From Solimonas variicoloris DSM 15731 (GTDB taxonomy: Bacteria > Pseudomonadota > Gammaproteobacteria > Nevskiales > Nevskiaceae), in the NCBI RefSeq assembly GCF_000382285.1, contig NZ_KB907952.1, positions 1-33,549 on the forward strand: 33,549 bases of DNA. The letters run 5' to 3'. The translations under genes and the position numbers were made by a program. Under the pieces are notes generated by a model. The model was given only the letters and a program-made list of their open reading frames with translations. It made no database searches and was not told where the DNA came from. Positions within the stretch are counted from its first letter, which is position 1. Every line of letters begins with the position of its first letter. Below are positions 25,770 to 33,549 of this stretch, one piece after another.

Positions 25770-26879
25770 ATGCTCGATCTTGCCGTGTTGCGGCGCGCCC
25801 TGCGCCCGCGCCTGACCGCCCTCGCCGCCCTGCTCGCCGCCGCGGCGGGATTGTTCGGCGCCGGCGCGGTCGCCGCCGAGCCGCTGAAGGTCGCGTTCGT
25901 CTACATCGGCCCGGTCGGCGACGCCGGCTGGACCTACGCCCACGAGCAGGGCCGCCTGGCGCTCGAAAAAGCCCTGCCCGGCCAGGTCAAGACCACCTAC
26001 GTCGAGAGCGTGCCCGAGGGCGCCGACGCCGAGCGCGTCATCCGCCAGCTCGCCGCCGACGGCAACAAGCTGATCTTCACCACCTCGTTCGGCTACATGG
26101 AAGCGACGCTCAAAGTCGCGCGCCTGTTCCCGAAGACCGTGTTCATGCACGCCACCGGCTACAAGACCGCAAAGAACGTCGGCGTCTACGAAGCGCGCGC
26201 CTACGAATCTTCTTATCTCCTCGGCGTGCTTGCCGGCGGCAAGACGAAGAGCAACACGCTCGGCTTCGTCGCCTCGTTCCCGATTCCGGAAGTGATCCGC
26301 AACATCGACGCGTTCACGCTCGGTGCGCAGAGCGTCAATCCGAAAGTGCGCACCAAGGTCATCTGGGTCAACACCTGGTACGACCCGGGCAAGGAGCGTC
26401 AGGCCGCCGAGACGCTGATCGCGCAGGGCGCCGACGTGCTGAGCCAGAACACCGATTCCGCCGCCGTCCTGCAGACCGCGCAGCAGAAAGGCGTCTACGC
26501 CTGCGGCCGCAACTCGGACATGTCGCGCTTCGCGCCGAGCGCGCAGCTCGCCGCCGGCATCGTCGACTGGGGCCCGTTCTACATCCAGACCGCCAGAGAC
26601 GTGATCGCCGGTACCTGGAAGAGCGCATCGACCCGATGGGGCGTCGCCGAAGGCATGGTCGACGTCGCGGCGCTGCTGCCCGGCCTGCCCGCGCCGACGC
26701 TGAAAGCCTACGGCGACCAGAAGAAGGCGCTCGCCGAACATCGCTTCGAGGTCTTCCAGGGCCCGATCAAGGATCAGAGCGGCGCGCTCCGCGTCGCCGC
26801 CGGCAGTCAGCTGACGACCGAACAGCTGATGGCGCTCGACTGGTACGTGCACGGCGTCGACGCGCCGCTGCCGCGATAA
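25770..26879 (+). CDS. BMP-family periplasmic purine/nucleoside-binding protein
   Basis: A 369-residue substrate-binding protein of the BMP (basic membrane protein, PnrA-like) family, which binds purine nucleosides for ABC import. ATG 25770 follows GAAGGAGT. Residues 1-36 form a signal peptide ending GAVAAE, without a lipobox Cys, so it is probably a soluble periplasmic protein rather than a lipoprotein. Family segments: VAFVYIGPVGDAGWTYAHEQGR, TTSFGYMEATLKVA, GVYEARAYESSYLLGVLAG and VDWGPFYIQTARDVIAGTW. Its ATPase and permeases are encoded at 16689-20192 in the divergent operon under the same control region. Binding of nucleoside, base or urate cannot be told from sequence. Confidence 0.92.
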   Translation: MLDLAVLRRALRPRLTALAALLAAAAGLFGAGAVAAEPLKVAFVYIGPVGDAGWTYAHEQGRLALEKALPGQVKTTYVESVPEGADAERVIRQLAADGNKLIFTTSFGYMEATLKVARLFPKTVFMHATGYKTAKNVGVYEARAYESSYLLGVLAGGKTKSNTLGFVASFPIPEVIRNIDAFTLGAQSVNPKVRTKVIWVNTWYDPGKERQAAETLIAQGADVLSQNTDSAAVLQTAQQKGVYACGRNSDMSRFAPSAQLAAGIVDWGPFYIQTARDVIAGTWKSASTRWGVAEGMVDVAALLPGLPAPTLKAYGDQKKALAEHRFEVFQGPIKDQSGALRVAAGSQLTTEQLMALDWYVHGVDAPLPR

Positions 26880-26905
26880 ACCCCGAATTCCGGAACCAGA
26901 CCGTG

Positions 26906-27991
26906 ATGAAACCGCACACCGCCCTCGCCGCTCTCGCGCTGGCCTTCGCCGCGACGTCCGCAGCCGCCGCGACGCCACCGGCTGCGCCGCCCGCGTCCGC
27001 GCCGATGCCGATCCGCGCCGTCGTGCTCGTCAACTTCGAGATCGGCGCCGACAGCGGCGACGCGGCCGGCGAGTTCCAGCGCTGGTACGAGCGCGGCATC
27101 GACGGCAAGGGGCCGCTCGACTGCGTGCCGCTGCCGCAGAGCACGCACGCCGCCTGCCTCGACCGCGCGCGCGGCGTGCTCGTCACCTACACCGGCCTCA
27201 CCGCCGACCGCGCCGCGGCCAGCGTGATGGCGATGGGCATGGACCCGCGCTTCGACTTCCGCCACGCGTACTGGCTGATCGGCGGCATCGCCGGCATCGA
27301 CCCGCACGACGGCACGCTCGGCTCGGCGGTCTGGGGCCGCTGGGTCGTCAACGGCGACTGGGCGCACGAGATCGACGCCCGCGAAATGCCGAAGGACTGG
27401 AAGACCGGCTATCTGCCGTTCGAGCGCAAGACGCCGTACGCGCAGCCGGTCGGCAACGACTACGGCAAGGTCTACGCGCTCAACGGCGCGCTGCGCGACT
27501 GGGCCTACGCCCTGACCCGCGATCTCCGGCTCGACGACGACGACAAGATCGCCGCGATCCGCGCCGCCTATACCGAGGACGCCGCCGCGCGCGAGGCGCC
27601 GAAGGTGATGCGCGGCGACAACCTGTCGGCCGGGACCTTCTGGCACGGCCGGCTGCTCAACGACTGGGCCAACGACTGGGTGAAGTACTGGACGCGCGGC
27701 GACGGCGAGTTCGTGACGACCGCCGTCGAGGACAGCGGCATTCTCGAAGCGGTCCGCTTCCTCGATGCCGGCGGCAAGGCCGACTTCTCGCGCGTGATGC
27801 TGCTGCGCACGGCGAGCAACTTCAGCATGCAGCCGCCCGGACTGAGCGCCGCCGACAGCCTCGCGCGCGAACTCGACGGCTTCGGCGCGATGCAGCCGGC
27901 CTGCGAGGCGCACTGGCGTGTCGGCAGCGCCGTGGTGCGCGAGCTGACCGCGAACTGGGCGAAGTACCGCGACGGATCGTTCGCGCCGTAA
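26906..27991 (+). CDS. NUP-family exported protein, copy 2
   Basis: A 361-residue NUP-family protein, 26 bases after the BMP gene and so probably in its transcript. A Sec signal (about 1-22, ending SAAAA) and a Pro/Ala linker precede the soluble domain: VVLVNFEIGADSGDAAGEF, DPRFDFRHAYWLIGGIAG, GSAVWGRWVVNGDWAHEID, FWHGRLLNDWAND, VMLLRTASNFSMQPPG. It is closer to copy 3 than to copy 1 in these segments. FVTTAVEDSG occupies the place of the Met-Glu motif of copies 1 and 3, with Val for Met. Start ATG 26906; GTG 26903 is possible. Pairing with a binding protein suggests it supplies the ABC importer with a base freed from nucleosides, which is inference. Confidence 0.82.
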   Translation: MKPHTALAALALAFAATSAAAATPPAAPPASAPMPIRAVVLVNFEIGADSGDAAGEFQRWYERGIDGKGPLDCVPLPQSTHAACLDRARGVLVTYTGLTADRAAASVMAMGMDPRFDFRHAYWLIGGIAGIDPHDGTLGSAVWGRWVVNGDWAHEIDAREMPKDWKTGYLPFERKTPYAQPVGNDYGKVYALNGALRDWAYALTRDLRLDDDDKIAAIRAAYTEDAAAREAPKVMRGDNLSAGTFWHGRLLNDWANDWVKYWTRGDGEFVTTAVEDSGILEAVRFLDAGGKADFSRVMLLRTASNFSMQPPGLSAADSLARELDGFGAMQPACEAHWRVGSAVVRELTANWAKYRDGSFAP

Positions 27992-28033
27992 GGCGCCGGC
28001 GGGGCAATCGCACTTGGCGGGCTTGCGGCGGCA

Positions 28034-28055
28034 GCCGCAGGCGGTGCGGCCTTTT
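28034..28055 (+). terminator. Probable terminator after the BMP-NUP transcript
   Basis: GCCGCA (28034-28039) pairs with TGCGGC (28045-28050) around a 5-nt loop, followed by CTTTT. The T-run is the left arm of the first HipB-like operator, so termination and hipBA control overlap here. Confidence 0.55.
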
Positions 28056-28166
28056 CCCGATCGGGAAATTTTTCTTGCATTTCGGCCGATGAGCGCCAAA
28101 ATATCCCGATCGGAAAAATCATCAGCCTGAATCCGGCTTTCGGATCGACTTTTCCCGATCGGGAAA
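28053..28166. promoter_or_regulatory. Three phased palindromic operators for HipB
   Basis: TTTCCCGATCGGGAAA occurs exactly at 28053-28068 and 28151-28166, with a two-mismatch copy TATCCCGATCGGAAAA at 28102-28117. Centres are exactly 49 bp apart each time. The last copy ends 5 bases before the hipB start and its GGGAAA belongs to the likely SD. The TATCC/GGATA-like cores resemble the E. coli HipB operators, which also occur as several copies upstream of hipBA. Autoregulation by HipB, cooperative with HipA, is expected. Confidence 0.8.
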
Positions 28167-28171
28167 GAGCC

Positions 28172-28396
28172 ATGCACGATCGAAGCCCCATCAACGACGC
28201 CACCGACCTCGGCCTCGCCATCCGCGCCGCCCGCAAGCGGCAGCGGCTCACGCTGGCGCTCTGCGCCGCGGCCAATGGCGTCAGCGTGCGTTTCCTGTCG
28301 GAGCTGGAGCGCGGCAAGCCCGGCGCTTCCGTCGGCACTGCGCTGCGGATCGCGCGCTCGGTCGGCCTGCGACTGTCCGTCGAGGTCATCGACTGA
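28172..28396 (+). CDS. hipB: HipB-like antitoxin/repressor (XRE helix-turn-helix)
   Basis: A 74-residue protein with one helix-turn-helix domain (about 12-70: LGLAIRAARKRQRLTLALCA, VSVRFLSELERGK, GTALRIARSVGLRLS). As HipB it would repress its own operon at the three upstream palindromes and neutralise HipA. ATG 28172 follows GGGAAAGAG. Its stop TGA shares one base with the hipA start (TGATG), which keeps production coupled. It is short but of normal size for HipB. Confidence 0.85.
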   Translation: MHDRSPINDATDLGLAIRAARKRQRLTLALCAAANGVSVRFLSELERGKPGASVGTALRIARSVGLRLSVEVID

Positions 28397-29664
28397 TGCC
28401 CGGCCGGCTCTGGGTCTTCCTGTCCGGACAGCGCGTCGGAACGCTGGACGAACGCCACGGCAGGCTGTCGTTCACCTACGAAGCCGGCGCTCACGCGCCC
28501 TTGTCGGTGCGGCTGCCGCTGCGCGCCGAGCCTTACGACGACGCGTCCTGCCGCAGCTTCTTCGACAACCTGCTGCCCGAAGGCAGCTGGCGGCAGTCGA
28601 TCTGCCGCCAGCTGCGCATCGACGAGCGCGACGATTTCCGCCTGCTGGCGGCGATCGGCGCCGAATGCGCCGGTGCCGTCTCGCTGCATGCCGACCCGGC
28701 ATGGACACCGGTACGGGGCGTCTACCGGCCGACGACGGAAGTCGAGCTGCGCCGCTGGGTGCTGAATCCCGCGGCGCGCCCGGCACTGCAGAGCAGCCCC
28801 GGCCTGCGGCTGTCGCTGGCCGGGGCGCAGGACAAGCTGCTGCTGCATTTCGACGGCCAGACCCCTTGCCTGTGCGAGGGCGGCGCGCCCAGCACCGTCA
28901 TCCTCAAGCCCGACATCCACGATCCGGCCAACGCGATCGAACTCAGCGCGTTCAACGAACGGCTCAGCGTGTGTCTCGCCCGGCAATGCGGCATCGATGC
29001 GGTCGACGCGTTCTGGTACGCGGGCGCCTATGCCGTGCACCGCTACGACCGCGTGCTGCGTCCCGACGGCTGGCAGCGTCTGCACCAGGAAGACTTCGCG
29101 CAGATCGCCGGCGTGCCCGCCGTCGCCAAGTACGAGGAGCACGGCGGGCCGGGCTGGCAGCAGTGCTTCGCGATCGTCGACGACTGGATCGCGGCGCCGG
29201 CGGCATCCCGCCTACAGCTGCTGCAACGCCTGTTCTTCAATCTGTGCCTCGGCAATAACGACGCCCACGCGAAGAATTTCGCACTGCTGCACGAGCTCGA
29301 CGGCCGCCGTCCGCGTCTGGCCCCGGCCTATGACCTGCTGTGCACGCAGGTTTACGGACCGCTATCAAAGACCATGGCCATGGCGATCGGCGGCGAAGCA
29401 GATCCGACGCGGCTGAACCGCGCAGCCTGGGCGCAGTTCGCCAAAACCAGCGGCTTCACCATCACGATCCTGCAGCGCTTCGCGGCGCAGATGGCGGCGC
29501 AGGTCGCCAAGGCCCTGCCCGATCTGCTCGCGCGGACCGAGGCCGCCCATCCTGCGCTCAAATCGGATCTCTATCCCGCACGTCGCCGGCTCGCGTTCTT
29601 CCGCCGCTATGCTGCCACGGTCGCCGGCAACGGCGAGCGCCTGGCGGCCTCGTTCGCCGCGTGA
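28396..29664 (+). CDS. hipA: HipA-like serine/threonine kinase toxin
   Basis: A 422-residue HipA-family kinase. The N-terminal HipA_N domain (about 5-105) includes FFDNLLPEGSW. The kinase domain has LSLAGAQDKLLL, with S140 in the place of the autophosphorylated P-loop Ser of E. coli HipA, then VILKPD (nucleotide-binding Lys), YAVHRYDR, HQEDFAQ, the catalytic NNDAHAKNF (D289, N294) and LAPAYDLL with the metal Asp D313. All needed residues are present, so it is probably active. E. coli HipA phosphorylates glutamyl-tRNA synthetase and slows growth; the target here is unknown. The gene has no link to purine metabolism and may be a mobile passenger, though no transposon is seen. Confidence 0.88.
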   Translation: MPGRLWVFLSGQRVGTLDERHGRLSFTYEAGAHAPLSVRLPLRAEPYDDASCRSFFDNLLPEGSWRQSICRQLRIDERDDFRLLAAIGAECAGAVSLHADPAWTPVRGVYRPTTEVELRRWVLNPAARPALQSSPGLRLSLAGAQDKLLLHFDGQTPCLCEGGAPSTVILKPDIHDPANAIELSAFNERLSVCLARQCGIDAVDAFWYAGAYAVHRYDRVLRPDGWQRLHQEDFAQIAGVPAVAKYEEHGGPGWQQCFAIVDDWIAAPAASRLQLLQRLFFNLCLGNNDAHAKNFALLHELDGRRPRLAPAYDLLCTQVYGPLSKTMAMAIGGEADPTRLNRAAWAQFAKTSGFTITILQRFAAQMAAQVAKALPDLLARTEAAHPALKSDLYPARRRLAFFRRYAATVAGNGERLAASFAA

Positions 29665-29700
29665 CGCGCAGCGCCGTCCGGCGCCGGCGAAGAACCCGGT

Positions 29701-31602
29701 TCAGGCCGCCGGCGCGAAGCGGATCTCGCGCGCGGCATCGATCGGGTTGGCGTCGGCGACGAGATCGTTGAAACGGTAACTGGCGATGCGCGCCGCCTCG
29801 ACGACGCCGGCGGCACGCTCGACGGCCGGCGAGTTGGCGAGTCGCTCCCGGCCCTGCGCGAGCACGCGCTCGTAGCGCTCGACCTCGCGCGCGCAGACCA
29901 CCAGCGGGAAGCCGAAATGGCGGCGGTAGGCCTGCGCCAGCTCGCGCACCTCGTGATGCGCGTCCTCGCCGAGCGTGCCGAGCCCGGCGGCGTCGTGATC
30001 GAGGATGTAGGCATTGCCGGCGTCGGCCTCGCTGCCGAGGTCGGCGTAGGCGTTCAGCAGCGCGAGCTGCTGCGCCGTGTCGCCGGCCAGCAGCGCCTCG
30101 CCGAACGCCGCGCGCAGCGCGCGCGTATCGGCGTACGGGCGCTGCGCCCAGGCCCGCTCCAGGACCCAGGGCACATGCTCGACGAGGCCACCGAAGGTGC
30201 GCGCGAACGCGTCGTACGACATCGCGTTGACCTGCTCGAGCATGACGAGCCCATGCTCCGGCCGCCCGGCGACGGCGGCGTGCGCGCCGCCGACGTGGTG
30301 GAACAGCGCGTTGAGCAGGATCGCGGTGAGCGCGCCGAGCGTGATGCCGCTGCCGAAGATGATCTGCGCCCAGTCCGGCACGCCGGTCGCCACGAAGGGC
30401 TGTGCGGTGACGAGCATGGCCAGGCCGAGGCTGGTGCCGACGATGACGAGATTGCGGTGATCGTTGAAGTCGACCTTGGCCAGCGTCTGGATGCCGACCA
30501 CGGCGACCGCCGCGAACATCGCCAGCGCGGCGCCGCCGAGCACCGGATGCGGAATGCCGGCGACGATCGCCGCCGCCTTGGGCATCGAGCCGAGGATCAG
30601 CATGATGACGCCGGCCGCGCAGACCACCCAGCGGCTCTTGACCTGCGTCAGGCGCACCAGGCCGACGTTCTCTGCGTAGCAGGTGTACGGAAACGAATTG
30701 AGCACGCCGCCGAGCATCGTCGCCAGGCCGTCGGCGCGCAGCGTGCGCGCGATGTCCTCGCGGCGGATGCGCTTGCGCACGATTTCGCCGGTCGCGTAGA
30801 CGTCGCCGGTGCTCTCGACCATGGTGATCAGCATGACGACGATCATCGACAGGATCGCGGTGACGCTGAAGCTCGGCCAGCCGAAGTAGAACGGCAGCGT
30901 GTAGCCGAGCGGCGCCGCGCTCTCGACCGCGTCGAAGTGCGCGTCGCCGAGCAGCCACGCGACCAGCGTGCCGGCGACCAGACCGGCGAGCACCGCGATC
31001 GTGGCCATGAAGCCGCGGAAGAAGCGCTGGATCGCGACGATCAGCGCCAGCGTGCCAAACGCGTACAGCAGGTTCTTCAGCAGCACCGGATTCTGGATCG
31101 CGTTCGGGCCGCGGCCCATGACGACGTCGTTGGCGGCGACCGGCAGCAGACCGATGCCGATGATGAGGATCACCGTGCCGGTGACGACCGGCGGAAAGAA
31201 GCGCGCGAGCCGCGCGAAGTACGGCGCCGCGAAGAACGCGAACAGGCCGCCGGCGAGCACGGCGCCGTAGATCGACGCCAGCCCCGCGCTGCCGCCGCCG
31301 GCGGCAAGGCCGATGCTGATCATCGGCCCGACCGCGGTGAAGGTCACGCCCTGCAGCAGCGGCAGGCGCACGCCGATCTTCGGGCCGAGACCGACCGACT
31401 GGATGATCGAGGCGATGCCGCAGGTGAACAGATCGGCGTTGATCAGGTGGATCAGCTGCCCGGTCGACAGACCCAGACCGCCGGCGACGAGGATCGGCAC
31501 CAGCACCGCGCCGGCATAGAACGCCAGCACGTGCTGCAGGCCGTAGGCCGCCAGCTTCGGCAGCGGCAGAACCTCGTCGACCGGATGGATGCGCGCGTTC
31601 AT
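29701..31602 (-). CDS. NCS2 urate/xanthine permease fused to an OHCU-decarboxylase-like domain
   Basis: A 633-residue protein. Residues 15-437 are an NCS2 (nucleobase-cation symporter 2) permease with about 14 membrane segments: QGVTFTAVGPM (84-94), ESTGD (263-267) and NSFPYTCYAENVGLVRLT (302-319) place it with urate/xanthine transporters. Residues about 453-616 form a cytoplasmic OHCU-decarboxylase-like domain: MSYDAFARTFGGLVEHVPWV, YRRHFGFPLVV and ARIASYR with R610. The catalytic His, H68 in the intact enzyme at 10684-12429, is replaced by Y519 in NAYADL, and the catalytic Glu has no clear match (perhaps D535). The domain is therefore probably not a decarboxylase and may sense or bind an intermediate. 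Start ATG 31602. It is probably co-transcribed with the cupin_5 gene 27 bases upstream. Confidence 0.88.
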   Translation of the reverse strand: MNARIHPVDEVLPLPKLAAYGLQHVLAFYAGAVLVPILVAGGLGLSTGQLIHLINADLFTCGIASIIQSVGLGPKIGVRLPLLQGVTFTAVGPMISIGLAAGGGSAGLASIYGAVLAGGLFAFFAAPYFARLARFFPPVVTGTVILIIGIGLLPVAANDVVMGRGPNAIQNPVLLKNLLYAFGTLALIVAIQRFFRGFMATIAVLAGLVAGTLVAWLLGDAHFDAVESAAPLGYTLPFYFGWPSFSVTAILSMIVVMLITMVESTGDVYATGEIVRKRIRREDIARTLRADGLATMLGGVLNSFPYTCYAENVGLVRLTQVKSRWVVCAAGVIMLILGSMPKAAAIVAGIPHPVLGGAALAMFAAVAVVGIQTLAKVDFNDHRNLVIVGTSLGLAMLVTAQPFVATGVPDWAQIIFGSGITLGALTAILLNALFHHVGGAHAAVAGRPEHGLVMLEQVNAMSYDAFARTFGGLVEHVPWVLERAWAQRPYADTRALRAAFGEALLAGDTAQQLALLNAYADLGSEADAGNAYILDHDAAGLGTLGEDAHHEVRELAQAYRRHFGFPLVVCAREVERYERVLAQGRERLANSPAVERAAGVVEAARIASYRFNDLVADANPIDAAREIRFAPAA

Positions 31603-31629
31603 GCTCTGCCCCTGCGCTGCGGCGTCCGT

Positions 31630-32480
31630 TCAGGGCGCCTTCTGGATGTCGACCTCGATGCCGGCGTCGCGGGCGACGCCGCGCAGGCGCTGCAGCAGCG
31701 CGTCCGGCGCGCCGCGTTCGACGCGGATGTGCAGCGGTCGCGACGGTCCGGCGCCGGCGTGCTTGCGGATCTCGATCGCCGCCTGCTGCTCGGTCAGCTG
31801 CAGCCCGGCCCAGAGAATCTGCCCCTGCGCGTCGAGCACCAGCGACAGGTCCTGGCCTTCGGCGCCGAGCACCTGGCCGAAGTTCGGACCGATCAGCGCG
31901 CGCAGGAACGCCGGCGTCGCCCACGCGGCCTTGCCCGCGTAGCGCTCGATGAACGCGGCGTCGCCGCCGATGCGCTCGCGGCCCGGACTCCAGGCCGGCG
32001 TCAGCACCGAGCCGACCAGCAGGTACGGCGCCTCCGGCCGCAGCACGATGGCCTTGGCGGCGCCGGCCGGCACCGGCACGAACGGCGTCTGGCCGTGCGC
32101 GACGTCGCGGCCCATCACGTAGTGCGCAACGCTGCCGTCGGCGAGGAACAGGTAGTAGTCGGCCGGGCCGCCCTCGATCAGCGACTGGTAGTCGTCCGAG
32201 TACAGCCAGTGCAGATGGTTCTGCGGCGAGGCCGGCGTCAGCATGAAATAGATCGCGTTGCTGGCCGGCGAACGGCCGTCGCCGGCCGTGACTTCGAGAT
32301 CCGAAACGCGCAGCACGCGGAACAGGCCCGCCTCGCCGTTCAGGGGCACCAGGCCGAGCCGCTCGATCAGCTCGTCGCGGCGCGCGTCGGCCGCGACCGA
32401 CGGCGCCGCGGCCGAGGCCGCCATCGCCGCCGGCGCGGCGCACAGCGCCGCGGCGAAGAGGACTTTGCGCAGCGCCCGCC

Positions 32481-32484
<4 letters not shown>
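31630..32484 (-). CDS. Exported cupin_5 (DUF985) protein with ExbD-like C-terminus
   Basis: A 284-residue protein. I start it at GTG 32484, which overlaps the NUP stop as GTGA and gives a clean signal peptide (1-22, ending AAPAAMA). Residues about 36-190 match the DUF985/cupin_5 fold: DELIERLGLVPL, SNAIYFMLTP, LHWLYSDDYQS, YYLFLADGS, FVPVPAGA and YLLVGSVLTPAWSP. Residues about 212-281 (LVLDAQGQILWAGLQL, RPLHIRVERGAPDALLQRLR, ARDAGIEVDI) resemble the periplasmic domain of ExbD/TolR. No membrane helix lies between them. DUF985 proteins have no settled function; small-molecule binding is likely for cupins. Gene order NUP, cupin_5, urate permease suggests a purine ligand. The ExbD likeness is a pattern judgement and less certain. 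Confidence 0.75.

Positions 32485-33549
<1,065 letters not shown>

Overview
The window is very GC-rich Gram-negative DNA devoted almost entirely to purine uptake and breakdown. A TonB-dependent receptor, many signal peptides, a PuuD-type membrane urate oxidase, NUP-family proteins and hipBA suggest a proteobacterium, perhaps of the Xanthomonadales or Nevskiales kind, but the sequence does not settle the taxon. I see no rRNA, tRNA, CRISPR array, transposase, integrase or replication gene. Bases 1-95 are repeated exactly at 33455-33549, and the NUP gene cut by the right edge is completed in frame by the coding sequence at the left edge. Taken at face value the window is a 33,454-bp circle or tandem unit, or the ends were cut in a shared repeat.

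Layout. (i) 375-2876 (-): TonB-dependent receptor, controlled from a 528-bp upstream region. (ii) 3405-8235 (-): four genes for exported proteins (alpha/beta hydrolase, NUP protein, ADGF-type adenosine deaminase, nucleoside hydrolase), ending in a strong intrinsic terminator. (iii) 8337-9359 (+): adenine deaminase. (iv) 9389-25414 (-): a 13-gene, mostly ATGA-coupled operon, in transcription order uraH-xdhA-xdhB-xdhC, nucleoside-type ABC ATPase, two permeases, puuD, guaD, gntR, puuE, uraD/allC fusion, M20 hydrolase. (v) 25770-27991 (+): the BMP-type binding protein of that ABC transporter plus a second NUP protein. (vi) 28172-29664 (+): hipBA. (vii) 29701-33549 continuing into 1-187 (-): a third NUP protein (lipoprotein), a secreted cupin_5/DUF985 protein with an ExbD-like tail, and an NCS2 urate/xanthine permease carrying a C-terminal OHCU-decarboxylase-like domain.

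How the parts fit. The receptor probably brings purine compounds through the outer membrane. Exported enzymes convert nucleosides to bases in the periplasm. The BMP/ABC system and the NCS2 permease move products inward. Adenine and guanine are deaminated, XdhABC makes urate, PuuD oxidises it, UraH and the UraD domain give allantoin, PuuE gives allantoate, and the AllC domain releases ammonia. The final ureidoglycolate step has no recognised gene here; the M20 hydrolase is a candidate.

Regulation. Three intergenic sites match the sigma-54 consensus TGGCAC-N5-TTGC with correct spacing: ahead of the receptor, the uraH-xdh operon and the BMP gene. All have tandem ATTGCATGCAAT-like palindromes about 22 bp apart at enhancer distance. 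A TTGTATGCAA-like variant lies downstream of two of the promoters and could be the operator of the GntR regulator encoded inside the operon. This points to nitrogen-scavenging control with purine-specific repression. The least ordinary parts are the permease fused to an OHCU-decarboxylase-like domain lacking the catalytic histidine, the cupin_5/ExbD-like protein, and three exported NUP proteins that look like nucleoside-phosphorylase relatives rather than permeases.
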